From the NCBI GenBank assembly GCA_009840165.1, contig VXOG01000034.1, forward strand, positions 93,093-157,092: a stretch of 64,000 nt of DNA. The letters are read 5' to 3'. Positions 7,682-16,463 of the stretch are shown here, in pieces. The notes beneath the pieces are model-generated. The model was not told where the DNA came from, ran no database searches, and was given only the letters and a program-made list of their open reading frames with translations. Position numbers and translations under genes: made by a program. Within the stretch, counting starts at the first letter, position 1, and each line of letters starts with the position of its first letter. This stretch comes from Chloroflexota bacterium. Lineage in GTDB: Bacteria; Chloroflexota; Dehalococcoidia; Lucifugimonadales; UBA3495.

Positions 7682-8356
7682 ATGGCGACGAAAAGGAAAG
7701 GCGACGGGCTGCTGCTGGTGTACAGCGACGTGGCGCCCGAAAACGACGAGGAATACAACCGCTGGTACAACGAGGAGCACATCCCCGAACGGCTGTCGAT
7801 TCCGGGCGTGCTGGACGCAGCGCGCTACGAGGCCGTGCAGGGCGGGCCAAAATACCTGGCCGTGTACGAGCTGGAGTCCTACGAGGCGTGGCACTCCGAA
7901 GAGTGGCAGAAGTGGTTGCAGGAGCCGACCGAATGGTCCCGCCGCATGTCGCCCAGCGTGATTGGCACCGAGTACATCCGCAACCTGTACCGGCGGGTCC
8001 ACCCGGAGACTCTGTCCGAGGAGACGGCGCAGGCGGGCATGTCTCCGTTGCTCCTGGTAGGCCGCATGGGGATTCCTGATCACCTGGAGGAGGCATGGAA
8101 CCACGCCTACAACAACGAGCGCCTGCCGATGGCCCTGGACATACCCGGCTACATCCGCGCCCGGCGGTTCCAGGCGATGATGGGCGAACCGAAATACTGC
8201 ACGGTGCATGAAATGGAGTCGCTGGCAGTAGCGGAAAGCGAGGCGTGGAAAGGCTGGAGCCAGATAGTCACGCCGGTCTGGACTCACGAAGTCCGCCCCC
8301 ACATGGTCCACGGCGAGGGATCGCCGGGGGTTTACCAGCGGATCTTCCCGGTATAG
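7682..8356 (+). CDS. Tandem alpha/beta-barrel (ferredoxin-like) protein of unknown function
   Basis: A 224-residue soluble protein built of two similar halves. Half 1 (about 7-110) has DGLLLVYSDV...EEYNRWYNEEHIPERLSIPGV...AARYEA...PKYLAVYELES; half 2 (about 120-215) repeats the pattern as PLLLVGRMGI...NHAYNNERLPMALDIPGYIRARRF...PKYCTVHEMES. This is the layout of dimeric alpha/beta-barrel (EthD/DUF4286-like) proteins folded as an internal dimer. The first half keeps a YNEEHIP motif typical of the family while the second has NNERLP. ATG 7682 is preferred over TTG 7676 because of the GGGGG at -6. No partner enzyme lies next to it. Confidence 0.8.
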   Translation: MATKRKGDGLLLVYSDVAPENDEEYNRWYNEEHIPERLSIPGVLDAARYEAVQGGPKYLAVYELESYEAWHSEEWQKWLQEPTEWSRRMSPSVIGTEYIRNLYRRVHPETLSEETAQAGMSPLLLVGRMGIPDHLEEAWNHAYNNERLPMALDIPGYIRARRFQAMMGEPKYCTVHEMESLAVAESEAWKGWSQIVTPVWTHEVRPHMVHGEGSPGVYQRIFPV

Positions 8357-8400
8357 GTCTTAAATTCCTGCGAGCGCGCCGGTCGTTCCGGCGCACGCCA

Positions 8401-8523
8401 GTCATTCCCGCGAAAGCGCTCGCCATCCCCGCGAAAGCGCCCGCCATCCCCGCGCCCTCCCCCGTCATTCCCGCGAAAGCGGGAATCCAGTCCCCCGCTC
8501 ATCCTGAGCCTGTCGAAGGATGA
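8401..8523. repeat. Cluster of family A hairpins plus one TCGAAGGA-type repeat
   Basis: A degraded family A copy begins at 8401 (GTCATTCCCGCGAAAGCG), followed by two further half-copies (CATCCCCGCGAAAGCG) and a full copy at 8463-8490 with perfect arms. At 8498-8523 is a second family, CATCCTGAGCCTGTCGAAGG. The cluster fills the gap between two convergent genes. Confidence 0.8.
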
Positions 8524-8539
8524 CCAAGCGGCCTGACCT

Positions 8540-9706
8540 TTATGTGTACAGCGACGCGGTGACGTCCGCCCCCAGCAGCGCCTGGCCGGCATATTCGTAG
8601 TTGTTGGGAAGTCCGGATATGTGCTGTCCCGATACGTGCAGGTCGCGGAAGAACCTCTCCAACCCGACGGAGCGGTGGATGGCGTTGGTGCCAGCGACGT
8701 TGAACAGCTTGTCCACTATGTCCACCGAGCGCCGGATCGCGTGGGTGATGGCCAGGCGCGCGCGGACGGCGCGGTCCGACAGGTCGGGCAGTTGTTTCAC
8801 CTGCGCGTCCCACAGAGAATCGACGGCGTCCAGGACGTAGGTGCGGGCCGCGTCGTGCATGGCCTCGCATTCGCCGTAGGTAATCTGCACGTAGGAACGG
8901 TCGCGCAGCAATGCCGGCGAGTTGGTGGTGCCGGAGCCGGTAGCCAGTTCGTGAAAAGCGTCCAGCGCGCCGCGCGCCATACCAAGGGCGTTGCCGGCCG
9001 CCAGCGTCCAGCTCAGCAGGATGGCGTTTTGCGGCGGATGATACAGCGGACTCTCGTAGTGGGCAGCGTCGCCGCGGGTGTAGATATGGCGGGACGGAAC
9101 GAAGAAGTCGGAATACTCACAGTCGTTGCTGGCGGTGCCCCGCATTCCCAGGGTGGTCCAGTTGTCAATGACGGTTCCCGACGCTACGGGCACTACCGCG
9201 ATGCGGGTGGCCAGGCTGCCGTCGTCGTTGCTGACCGGGCTGCCATCCGGGTTGAGCAGACGGCAGTTGAGGAACAGCGCGGTGGAATGGTCAATTCCGC
9301 TGAGATAGTTCCAGCGTCCGTTGATGAGATAGCCGCCATCGCAGATAGTGGCTGTTCCCTCCGGCCGAGCGGAGCCTGACCCGAGCAAGTCGGGCGGATC
9401 GCCGAACAGTTCAACGACGGCCTCGGGAGTCAGGCGGGAGACGGCCGCGGTGATGGCCGTGCCGTTGAAGACGCACCAACCGGCGGAACCGTCGGCGTGG
9501 GAAATGGTCTCCACCACCCGAAAAGCAGTGAGCGGGTCAAGTTCCGGGCCGCCGAGTTCCCTGGGTGCGTAAAGACAGAAGAGGCTATGATTCGCCATGC
9601 GACCGGCCAGTTCCGCCGGTAGTTGGCATTCGCCATCAATGCGGTCGAGATTCGACAGGATTTCGGGAACCAGACTACGCGCGACTTTGACCAGATCCTC
9701 GGGCAT
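8540..9706 (-). CDS. Acyl-CoA-dehydrogenase-fold flavoprotein (HsaA/flavin monooxygenase-like)
   Basis: Has the three-domain acyl-CoA dehydrogenase fold: N-terminal helices (LCDLY-like FCLYAPRELGGPELD), a middle beta domain (NGRWNYLSGIDHSTALFLN, and WTTLGMRGTASNDCEY), and a C-terminal helical bundle with RARLAITHAIRRSVDIVDKLFNVAGTNAI. The motif set (DGSAGWCVF, GMRGTASNDCEYSDFFVP) is closer to the HsaA/DszC group of reduced-flavin-dependent monooxygenases than to beta-oxidation enzymes, so the reaction may be an oxygenation; substrate unknown. ATG 9706 has GGAG seven bases upstream; an ATG at 9739 would add 11 residues. A flavin reductase is not encoded nearby, but etfBA lie at 51 kb. Confidence 0.8.
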   Translation of the reverse strand: MPEDLVKVARSLVPEILSNLDRIDGECQLPAELAGRMANHSLFCLYAPRELGGPELDPLTAFRVVETISHADGSAGWCVFNGTAITAAVSRLTPEAVVELFGDPPDLLGSGSARPEGTATICDGGYLINGRWNYLSGIDHSTALFLNCRLLNPDGSPVSNDDGSLATRIAVVPVASGTVIDNWTTLGMRGTASNDCEYSDFFVPSRHIYTRGDAAHYESPLYHPPQNAILLSWTLAAGNALGMARGALDAFHELATGSGTTNSPALLRDRSYVQITYGECEAMHDAARTYVLDAVDSLWDAQVKQLPDLSDRAVRARLAITHAIRRSVDIVDKLFNVAGTNAIHRSVGLERFFRDLHVSGQHISGLPNNYEYAGQALLGADVTASLYT

Positions 9707-9910
9707 TATGGGACTCCGGGTGTGAAGGTGAGCGGTCATTATAAACGTGGGGCCTCGGAATCAAGATTTTCAGGCTTATCGGATTGTCAGGAGTACCCTA
9801 ATCCCCGATATAGCCGCCAATCCTGTAAATCCTTCAATCCAATCAATCCTGATTCTGACGATCCTCGCCTCAAATTAAGCGTGGTCATCCCCGTGGGTGA
9901 CGATTTAAGG

Positions 9911-9939
9911 TTGAGGGTTGTTCCGCTTAATGGTACGAT
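9911..9939 (+). promoter_or_regulatory. Promoter of the DUF1800-DUF1501 operon
   Basis: TTGAGG (9911-9916), 17-nt spacer, TACGAT (9934-9939) preceded by TGG, making an extended -10. The predicted start near 9946 leaves a ~35-nt leader with GAGGAGGA before the ATG. Confidence 0.6.
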
Positions 9940-9980
9940 GATGCTGGCGATTTGTTAGTTCAAGTCGAGGAGGATTTTTG

Positions 9981-11390
9981 ATGGCAGATCAAAACCATGA
10001 TATTGCACTGATGGCCCACCTGATGCGTCGGGCCGGGTTTGGCGCGCAGTACGCTGAATTGGAAGAGCGCGCCGCCAAGGGATATGACGCAACCGTTGAA
10101 GAATTGCTCAACCCCGAAGTCAATCCCCACGGGATGGACCTGGACGTGGCGGAACGGTGTTTCATCGAGTGGAGCCACCAGACCCGCGGCGTGCCGGAAT
10201 ACTTCGCCTTCCGGATGATCAACTCCAGGTGCCAGCTTGAAGAAAAGATGGTGCTGTTCTGGCACGGCATCCTGTGCACCGCCGACAGCAAGACGCAGAG
10301 CTACCCCACGTCCTATGACGAAATCGAGATGTTCCGAGAGCTCGGCATGGGCAGCTTCCGGGACCTGCTGGTGGGAATCTCCCGCGACCCGGCGATGATT
10401 TTCTTCCTCGACAACTGCCTGAGCCACAAGGGCGCCATCAATGAGAACTACGGGCGCGAGTTGCTCGAACTGTTCTCCATGGGTGTGGGCATGGACGGCG
10501 AGTTCAACTACACCGAGGACGACGTGAAGGAATGCGCCCGCGCCTTCACCGGTTGGACCATCGCGAATAACATTCCTGGCCAGCCCTATGGCCGGTATCA
10601 TGCGCAGTTCGTGTACAACCCCGAAGACCACGACGAGGGAACCAAGACCTTCCTCGGCGAGACAGGCAACTTCAACGGCGAGGATGTCATCGACATCATC
10701 GCGAAGCAGCCGGCCACGGCCCGGTTCATCTCGCGCCACCTGTACAGCTACTTCATTTCCGACGAGGCGCAGGTTCCGTCCTGGATGGAAACCCCGCCCA
10801 AGGATCCGGAAACCATCAAGATGCTGGAGGACGAGTACTTCCGCTCCGGCTACAACATCAAGGCCATGCTGCGAGTGCTGTTCCACTCCGACGCCTTCAA
10901 GAACGCCCGGTTCCAGCGGGTTAAGAGCCCTGTGGAAACAGTCATGGGAACCATGCGGCTGGTGGGCGACTGGACGGAGCCAAAGCCCGGCTTCGAGTTC
11001 ATCTTCGACGAGATGAAGCACATGGGTCAGGAACTGTTCAACCCGCCTTCGGTGGAGGGCTGGCACACCGGCCAGGAGTGGATCGACGGCGGTACGCTGG
11101 TGCATCGCATCAACTTCACTGCCGACTTCGTCGGCGACGTCAACCAGCCTGGAGTGCGCGAAATCATTAACCGACTGGCTGATGTAGGACCTTTGCTTTC
11201 CCCCGAGCAGATGGTGGATACCACGTGCCTGCTGATGGGCCACTACGAGTTGGCGGACGAGACGCGGCAAATGATGGCGTCCAGCCTGGAGAAGGGCGGC
11301 ACCATCCACACCGACACCGAGGAGTTCGGGAATCGGGTGAGTGAGCTGCTGCAAATGATTGTGGCCACCAAAGAGTACATTTACGCCTAG
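9981..11390 (+). CDS. DUF1800 family protein
   Basis: A 469-residue DUF1800 protein. It starts in the usual way with a HLMRRAGFGA motif, and carries the diagnostic FWHGILCT (here after MVLFWHG), NYGRELLELFSMGV, and SPVETVMGTMR stretches. The start is ATG 9981 with GAGGAGGA ideally placed; TTG 9978 is rejected. No signal peptide is visible. The family is widespread, often paired with DUF1501 as here (71 nt downstream), and biochemically uncharacterised; export or a role with copper or phenol-type oxidases has been suggested for some members, which I cannot confirm here. Confidence 0.92.
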   Translation: MADQNHDIALMAHLMRRAGFGAQYAELEERAAKGYDATVEELLNPEVNPHGMDLDVAERCFIEWSHQTRGVPEYFAFRMINSRCQLEEKMVLFWHGILCTADSKTQSYPTSYDEIEMFRELGMGSFRDLLVGISRDPAMIFFLDNCLSHKGAINENYGRELLELFSMGVGMDGEFNYTEDDVKECARAFTGWTIANNIPGQPYGRYHAQFVYNPEDHDEGTKTFLGETGNFNGEDVIDIIAKQPATARFISRHLYSYFISDEAQVPSWMETPPKDPETIKMLEDEYFRSGYNIKAMLRVLFHSDAFKNARFQRVKSPVETVMGTMRLVGDWTEPKPGFEFIFDEMKHMGQELFNPPSVEGWHTGQEWIDGGTLVHRINFTADFVGDVNQPGVREIINRLADVGPLLSPEQMVDTTCLLMGHYELADETRQMMASSLEKGGTIHTDTEEFGNRVSELLQMIVATKEYIYA

Positions 11391-11460
11391 CCCGTTTGAC
11401 TGCCGGCTGGCGCAACCGAGCAAGAGAAAAAGCGAGCAATCCCAACGGGAGGAATAAACC

Positions 11461-12597
11461 GTGACCGCTACGAAAAAAGACCCGGTGTTGGTGGTACTGC
11501 AAATGTCCGGCGCCTTCGACGCGCTGAACACCATCATCCCCTACAGCGACCCGCTGTACAAAGACTACCGGCCGCACCTTAAGGTGGAGCCCGAGGAAGT
11601 GCTGGCGATTGACGACAAGGTCGGGTTCCACCCTGCCATGGCGCCGATCAAGGATATGTACGACGAGGGCAAGGTTGCCGTCATCCAGGGTATCGGCTAC
11701 CCCAACCCCATCCGTTCCCACTTCCGCTCCATGGACATCTGGCACACCGCCGAGCCGACCAAGATGTCCACCGAGGGCTGGCTGGGCCGGGCCATCCAGG
11801 ACCTGGACCCCAACAAGGAAAACGTGCTGACCGCCGTGAACTTCGGTCGCGGACTCCCCCGCGCGTTGGCCGCTCCCGGCGTGTCCGTCGCGTCGGTGGG
11901 CAACCTGGAGACCTACGGCGTCCTCACCGGCATTGACGGCGAAGACCAGCGAGCCGAGGCTCTGGACATCTTCTCCCGCATGTACTCTCCCATGGTCGGC
12001 AACGGCCCCATCAACGACTATCTGTCCCAAACCGGCCTCGACGCCCTGAAGGGCGCGGACATCCTGCGCACTGCGCCGGAGATTTACTCCTCCAGCATCG
12101 AGTACGGCGGCGACATGTTCTCCCAGTGGGTCAAGAACGTCGCCCAGGTTCACACCGCCGGCTTCGGCACCCGCGTCCTGTACACCGGCCTCAATCCGGG
12201 CGCTTTCGACACCCACGCTAACCAGCCCACGTCCTTCGCCAAGCTGTGGGGCGAGGTTTCCCGCGCGGTCAACGACCTGTACCAGGACCTGAAAGAACAC
12301 GACGCCAATCAGGAAGTGGTGATGGTGCTGTTCACCGAGTTCGGGCGCCGGGTGCAGGAGAACGGTTCTGGAACCGACCACGGTTCAGGTTCTGTTGCGT
12401 TCGTCCTCGGCGACGCCGTCAAGGGCGGCCTCTACGGCGAGTACCCCTCCCTGGAGCCGGACAAGCTGGACGAGGGCGACCTGAAGTGGAACAACGACTT
12501 CCGCCAGACCTACGCCACCATCCTGGACAAGTGGCTGGAGCTGGACGACAAGGCGATCCTGCAAGGCGAGTTCGAGCAGTTCGACTTCATCAAGTAA
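11461..12597 (+). CDS. DUF1501 family protein
   Basis: A 378-residue DUF1501 protein with alkaline-phosphatase-like features: LVVLQMSGAFDALNTIIPY at the N terminus, the SHFRSMDIWHTAEP motif, FDTHANQ, and the FTEFGRRVQENGSGTDHGSGS metal-binding-like region near the C terminus. It starts at GTG 11461 with GGGAGGA eight bases upstream. Unlike many DUF1501 proteins, no twin-arginine signal peptide is present; the protein begins directly with the core, so either it stays in the cytosol or is carried by a partner. It forms a pair with the DUF1800 gene. Confidence 0.92.
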   Translation: MTATKKDPVLVVLQMSGAFDALNTIIPYSDPLYKDYRPHLKVEPEEVLAIDDKVGFHPAMAPIKDMYDEGKVAVIQGIGYPNPIRSHFRSMDIWHTAEPTKMSTEGWLGRAIQDLDPNKENVLTAVNFGRGLPRALAAPGVSVASVGNLETYGVLTGIDGEDQRAEALDIFSRMYSPMVGNGPINDYLSQTGLDALKGADILRTAPEIYSSSIEYGGDMFSQWVKNVAQVHTAGFGTRVLYTGLNPGAFDTHANQPTSFAKLWGEVSRAVNDLYQDLKEHDANQEVVMVLFTEFGRRVQENGSGTDHGSGSVAFVLGDAVKGGLYGEYPSLEPDKLDEGDLKWNNDFRQTYATILDKWLELDDKAILQGEFEQFDFIK

Positions 12598-12641
12598 ACG
12601 GCCGTTACCGGCCCCGCCATTCCGACGCTGGCATACATCAG

Positions 12642-12670
12642 GTAGGGGCAGGTTTAAAACCTGCCCCTAT
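12642..12670. repeat. GTAGGGGC-type hairpin repeat, copy 2
   Basis: GTAGGGGCAGGTTT and AAACCTGCCCCTA are perfect complementary arms of at least 13 bp with almost no loop. It lies 45 nt after the DUF1501 stop and could act as a transcript end or mRNA-stabilising hairpin. Confidence 0.8.
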
Positions 12671-12726
12671 ATCACTGACGACTGGCAGCGTCGGCACAGC
12701 AACATCTACGCATAAAGGTGAATACA

Positions 12727-13770
12727 ATGGTAACTGCGACTGAACTTGCGCCGGTAACATTCCAGTACAGCCACGTCATCGGGCGGCAGGAAGTGCGCAG
12801 CGGCAACGGGTTCTTCAACCCGGTGGCCATCACGCGCGACGACAACGGGCTGCTCTACGTGCTGAGCCGGGGAACCGAGACGCCGGCGTTCTTCCCCTGC
12901 AAACGGGTCACGGTTTTCCACCCGGACGAAGAGGAAGTCGTGGCCGAGTTTGGCCAGAAGATTCCTCCCGAAGACGCCGACGACACCACGCCCAACGGAT
13001 CGTTCATGTGGCCCACCTCGGTGGCACTGGACAGCCAGGGTTACGCTTACGTTTCCGACGAGTGGCTGAACCGGGTCTCCATATATGACCAGGAGCATGG
13101 CAACTGGATCGGCATGTGGGGCATCCCCGGCGACGCGCCCGGCGAGATCAACCGGCCGGCCGGTCTGGCCTTCGACAAAAACGACAACCTCTACATGGTG
13201 GAGAGCCGGAACCACCGGGTTTCGGTGTTCACCAAGGACGGCAAGTACCAGTTCGGCTGGGGCGGCTTGGGTGACGGCGACGGCCAGTTCAACCTGCCCT
13301 GGGGCATCGAGATCGACCACAACGGCGACGTGTACGTTGCCGACTGGCGCAACGACCGCATCCAGAAGTTCGCGCCGGACGGAACGTTCCTGATGAAATT
13401 CGGCGAATCCGGCGACGGCGAGGGTCAGTTCAACCGGCCCACCGGCGTGGCCGTGGACAAAGACGGGCATATCTTCGTCACCGACTACAAGAACGACCGG
13501 GTTCAGGTGTTCCGCGCCGACGGCAGCTACATCACCACCATGCGGGGGCAGGCCGGCCTCTCCAAGTGGGGCGCTGAGCGCGTGTATCTCGACCCGACCA
13601 TCGTGCAGGCCCGCAACCGGGCTCTGAACCTTCAGGAGCGCGAAGGCGCATTCCAAGGCCCCATCGCGGTGGAAGTGGACGACGACGGCCACGTGTTCGT
13701 GCTGGAAACCGCCCGCCACCGCGTGCAGGTATTCTCCAAGCAAACCGCCATGTTCGCCGGCGAACTCTGA
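12727..13770 (+). CDS. NHL-repeat beta-propeller protein
   Basis: A 347-residue protein made of NHL repeats. Repeat units share the pattern NxPxGIAxDxxGxxYVxDxxNxRVQxF: for example NLPWGIEIDHNGDVYVADWR, then RPTGVAVDKDGHIFVTDYKN and a last one ending ETARHRVQVFSK; about six blades are seen. No signal peptide or membrane segment is visible, unlike many exported NHL proteins. ATG 12727 is chosen over GTG 12718 because AAAGGTG lies six bases upstream. It follows the DUF1800/DUF1501 pair and is closed by a clear terminator; a shared role is possible but unproven. Confidence 0.88.
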   Translation: MVTATELAPVTFQYSHVIGRQEVRSGNGFFNPVAITRDDNGLLYVLSRGTETPAFFPCKRVTVFHPDEEEVVAEFGQKIPPEDADDTTPNGSFMWPTSVALDSQGYAYVSDEWLNRVSIYDQEHGNWIGMWGIPGDAPGEINRPAGLAFDKNDNLYMVESRNHRVSVFTKDGKYQFGWGGLGDGDGQFNLPWGIEIDHNGDVYVADWRNDRIQKFAPDGTFLMKFGESGDGEGQFNRPTGVAVDKDGHIFVTDYKNDRVQVFRADGSYITTMRGQAGLSKWGAERVYLDPTIVQARNRALNLQEREGAFQGPIAVEVDDDGHVFVLETARHRVQVFSKQTAMFAGEL

Positions 13771-13793
13771 TCACCGAAGATAGATGGCATCGG

Positions 13794-13821
13794 AACGCCA
13801 CGGGTAACGCCGTGGCGTTTT
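13794..13821 (+). terminator. Rho-independent terminator after the NHL gene
   Basis: AACGCCACGG and CCGTGGCGTT form a perfect 10-bp GC-rich stem with a 6-nt loop, running into a short T tract (GTTTT). This is the clearest intrinsic terminator in the window. Confidence 0.85.
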
Positions 13822-13847
13822 GAATCCTGATCAGACCGCCCTTGCAT

Positions 13848-14783
13848 ATGAGCAATGTGCGCGGTAAAGCATACAATCAAATCACGCTGGCCGCTGCTGG
13901 CTGGCAACAGTGGCGAGTCAAGCCGCTGCGGACGCGCCCGGCGATGGCGTTGGTCCTCGCTATCGCGCTCAGCATCGCTTTGAGTGTATGGGAGCCGGTC
14001 AGAGCGCAGGATGGCGCTCCGGACCCTGAACCGGAAGCCGATTTCTGCCTGGTATCGCTGAGCGCGGAAAAAACAACACTGCGCGTCGGGGAACCGCTGC
14101 GCGTCTGGGTCTGGGGTGTAGGTGTGGAACCGGTGAGTTGGGATCTGGAAGTGGATGGCGATGGTTCATTGGCCTTACGAGGCGCTCGACGGATAGAATC
14201 ATGGACCGAAATGGTGGAATGGACTTTCACAGGCGCAGGCGAAGGTCAGGTGACGATTTCGGCCAGCATGATTTGTCAGAAACCTGGCAATGGCGCCGAT
14301 TCTTTGACTTTGACAGTGTTGCCCGCGGAACCGGAAGGGACTCCCACGCCTCAATCCACCGCCAACTTTTGCACGACGCATCTGAGCCTGAGCGATCAAC
14401 AGGTGCAGGTTGGCGACGGCTTTTACGCCTGGTTCGTGGGCGCGGGAACCGAACCGCGCAGCTGGAACCTCACTATGTCAGGTGATGGTTCTGCGCGGGT
14501 AATAGGAACCCGTGAGCTCGACCCCGAATATGTTGAGTGGGAATTGGAGGCGGTGTCGCCCGGAGTCCTCCGTCTGGCCGGCCAGATGAATTGCCTGCAA
14601 GCGGGCGAAGCGACCGGCTCCGGCGAAGTCGTGGTAACGGAAGAAGTGGGCCAATTCGAAGCAGTGCAGATCAGGCGGATATGGACGCCGCGCACGGTGG
14701 CAACGATTGAAGCTGCGCTGCTGGTCGTGTTGCTGGCTGTATTGGCGGCCCTGGTGTACCTGTTGATACGACGGCGCCGGTGA
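13848..14783 (+). CDS. Membrane-anchored surface protein with two similar beta domains
   Basis: I recognise no named family. After a positively charged N terminus, an export signal (MALVLAIALSIALSVWEPVRA, cleavage before QDG likely) leads to two similar ~95-residue domains (about 64-155 and 170-262). Each starts with an FC..LSLS pattern, contains a W..G.G.EP.SW.L...GDGS core and a late Cys (MICQKPG; MNCLQAG), suggesting immunoglobulin-like folds each with one disulfide. A C-terminal hydrophobic helix (AALLVVLLAVLAALVYLLI) ends in RRRR, so it is anchored with the domains outside. TTG 13842 is an alternative start. Confidence 0.75.
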   Translation: MSNVRGKAYNQITLAAAGWQQWRVKPLRTRPAMALVLAIALSIALSVWEPVRAQDGAPDPEPEADFCLVSLSAEKTTLRVGEPLRVWVWGVGVEPVSWDLEVDGDGSLALRGARRIESWTEMVEWTFTGAGEGQVTISASMICQKPGNGADSLTLTVLPAEPEGTPTPQSTANFCTTHLSLSDQQVQVGDGFYAWFVGAGTEPRSWNLTMSGDGSARVIGTRELDPEYVEWELEAVSPGVLRLAGQMNCLQAGEATGSGEVVVTEEVGQFEAVQIRRIWTPRTVATIEAALLVVLLAVLAALVYLLIRRRR

Positions 14784-14823
14784 AACCCATTCGCGACGGC
14801 CCCCATGAGTCGCGCGAAGGCAT

Positions 14824-15564
14824 CTACGCGCTCCCCAGGAATACCTGCGTCAGTATATCTGTGTCCCGGATGGACTGAGGCGTGCCGTTGTGGACGACGC
14901 TCCCCTTGTCCAGGACGTAGGCCCGGTCAACGATGTCCAGGACTCCCTTGATGTTGTGCTCCACAACCATGATGGTGGTGCCCAGCCGTTCGCTGATCTC
15001 GGCCACTTTCTGGAACACCTCTTTGACGATAATGGGAGCGAGCCCGAGGGTCGGCTCATCAAGCAGCAGCAACTCCGGCGATGCCATCAGCCCCCGTCCC
15101 AGCACCAGCATCTGCTGCTGCCCGCCGGACATCTGGCTGGCCACGTCCCGGCGCTTCTCATATAGGACAGGGAACAATTCCATCACTGAATCCAGGCGTC
15201 GGGCCTTTTCCGCCCGGTCGCTAAGATAGAGACAGCCCATCTCCAGGTTCTCGGCGATGGATAGGTGGGTGAAGACCCGGCGACCCTGGGGCACGAATGC
15301 GATACCTTCCTTCACAATCTCATGAGTCTCGGCCGCCAGCGGCTGCTGTCGCCAGTACACGGTGCCCGACACTACCGGCGCAAGCCCCATCACGGCCTTG
15401 AGAACGGTGGACTTGCCGGCGCCGTTTGGCCCCATCACAGCCACCACCTCCCCAGCGTGGACGTCCATGGATACATCGTCCAGTGCCCGCACCACGCCGT
15501 ACTCCACCGAGATGTCCGTGAGTTCCAGCAACGGCGAGTTTCCGTTGGCTCCATTCGCAGTCAT
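14824..15564 (-). CDS. livF: Branched-chain-amino-acid-type ABC transporter ATPase LivF
   Basis: The second ATPase of the HAAT-type importer. Walker A GPNGAGKS, Q-loop FVPQGRR, signature MSGGQQQ, Walker B LLLLDEPTLGL and the H-loop His in VVEHN are present, with the QGRRVF motif typical of LivF. The start is ATG 15564 (MTANGANG...); the open frame upstream runs through a family A repeat and is not coding. Unlike the rest of the operon it is separated from livG by ~140 bp that hold the repeat. The importer binds branched-chain amino acids, urea, amides or aromatic compounds in known cases; the substrate here is unknown. Confidence 0.93.
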   Translation of the reverse strand: MTANGANGNSPLLELTDISVEYGVVRALDDVSMDVHAGEVVAVMGPNGAGKSTVLKAVMGLAPVVSGTVYWRQQPLAAETHEIVKEGIAFVPQGRRVFTHLSIAENLEMGCLYLSDRAEKARRLDSVMELFPVLYEKRRDVASQMSGGQQQMLVLGRGLMASPELLLLDEPTLGLAPIIVKEVFQKVAEISERLGTTIMVVEHNIKGVLDIVDRAYVLDKGSVVHNGTPQSIRDTDILTQVFLGSA

Positions 15565-15599
15565 TCCTAAATGCCCCCAGTAATTCCTACATTCCCCTG

Positions 15600-15678
15600 C
15601 CGTCATTCCGGCGAAAGCCGGAATCCAGGAATCCTTGCTGGAAATACGCTCCGAATTCCCGCTTCCGCGGGAATGACG
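15600..15678. repeat. Family A hairpins in opposite orientation between livG and livF
   Basis: A perfect copy (ATTCCGGCGAAAGCCGGAAT, 15605-15624) is followed by a second, inverted and altered copy (15652-15678, ATTCCCGCTTCCGCGGGAAT). The pair interrupts an operon and could form a larger hairpin in the mRNA. Confidence 0.8.
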
Positions 15679-15704
15679 GTGAGTAATATGACATTGAGTT
15701 GAGC

Positions 15705-16463
15705 TTACGCACCCAGGTACGCCTCGATAACTTCCTCGCTGTTCAGCACCGGCTCCACGTCGCCGGCGGCGAGCAGCGCCCCGCTGTCCAGCACGATGAT
15801 ACGGTCGGAGAGTTCGCGGACGATGTCCATGTTGTGAGAAACGAAGACTATCGTGTGACCATCGGCACGCATCTGCTTCATAATGTCCTTGACGCGCTCG
15901 ATCATTTGCGGGAACAACCCGGCGAAGGGTTCGTCCAGCAGGTAGGTCTGCACGTTCATGGCGAGGGCGCGGCCGATTTCCACCAGCTTGCGCTGCCCGT
16001 AGGACAATTCCTGGGCCAGGGAATCGCGCTTGTCCCACATCCCCACCTGTTCCAGGATCGCCTGGGCCTTTTGCCTCGTGGACGGTTTGGCTCGCTCAAA
16101 CAGGGACGGGAACAGCCGACGCTCCGTCAGCACCACCATGATATTGTCCCAAACGGTAATCTGGTCGAACAGCCTCACCTCCTGAAAGGTGCGGGTGAGG
16201 CCGTGGTCTGGCGTCTCGTATGCCTTGACGACGCGGAGGCCGGCGCCATCTATGATGACCATGCCGCCGTCCAGCGGCAGGACGCCGCTCAGCAGGTTCA
16301 CCAGCGTGGACTTGCCGGATCCGTTGGGGCCGACGATGCTGGTGGTGCCCTGGCGGGGGATGGACAGGCTCAACTCATCCACGGCGCGGACGGCGCCAAA
16401 GTGCTTGGAAATCGCCTGGGTCTCCAGGGCATAGTCGATCCGGTCAGGTTGCGTTGATGTCAT
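15705..16463 (-). CDS. livG: Branched-chain-amino-acid-type ABC transporter ATPase LivG
   Basis: ATPase with Walker A GPNGSGKS, LTRTFQEVRLF (the TFQ motif typical of LivG), signature LSYGQRK, Walker B YLLDEPFAGL and H-loop VSHN. Length 252 residues is normal. Start ATG 16463 has GGGAGG upstream and overlaps the livM stop in an ATGA 4-nt overlap, so translation is coupled. It pairs with LivF on the cytosolic face of the LivHM channel. Confidence 0.95.
   Translation of the reverse strand: MTSTQPDRIDYALETQAISKHFGAVRAVDELSLSIPRQGTTSIVGPNGSGKSTLVNLLSGVLPLDGGMVIIDGAGLRVVKAYETPDHGLTRTFQEVRLFDQITVWDNIMVVLTERRLFPSLFERAKPSTRQKAQAILEQVGMWDKRDSLAQELSYGQRKLVEIGRALAMNVQTYLLDEPFAGLFPQMIERVKDIMKQMRADGHTIVFVSHNMDIVRELSDRIIVLDSGALLAAGDVEPVLNSEEVIEAYLGA

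Noticed and set aside
7522..7782. N-terminal extension of the PAC2 protein
   Set aside because: It encodes the WIPAFAGMT peptide of a dispersed hairpin and overlaps the divergent gene.
8401..8523. Possible CRISPR array because of regularly spaced short repeats
   Set aside because: Units are palindromic hairpins of variable spacing with no unique spacers of constant length and no cas genes nearby; they belong to dispersed families.
9623..9958. Plus-strand open frame before the DUF1800 gene
   Set aside because: Made of degenerate CAATCC-type repeats and promoter sequence; no homology.
9960..11537. 525-codon minus-strand open frame opposite the DUF1800 gene
   Set aside because: Shadow of a well-supported DUF1800 gene with its own promoter and ribosome binding site.
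14824..16038. Long open frame extending livF upstream to 404 residues
   Set aside because: The extra N-terminal part reads through a family A hairpin pair and the antisense-frame of livG; LivF homology starts at ATG 15564.
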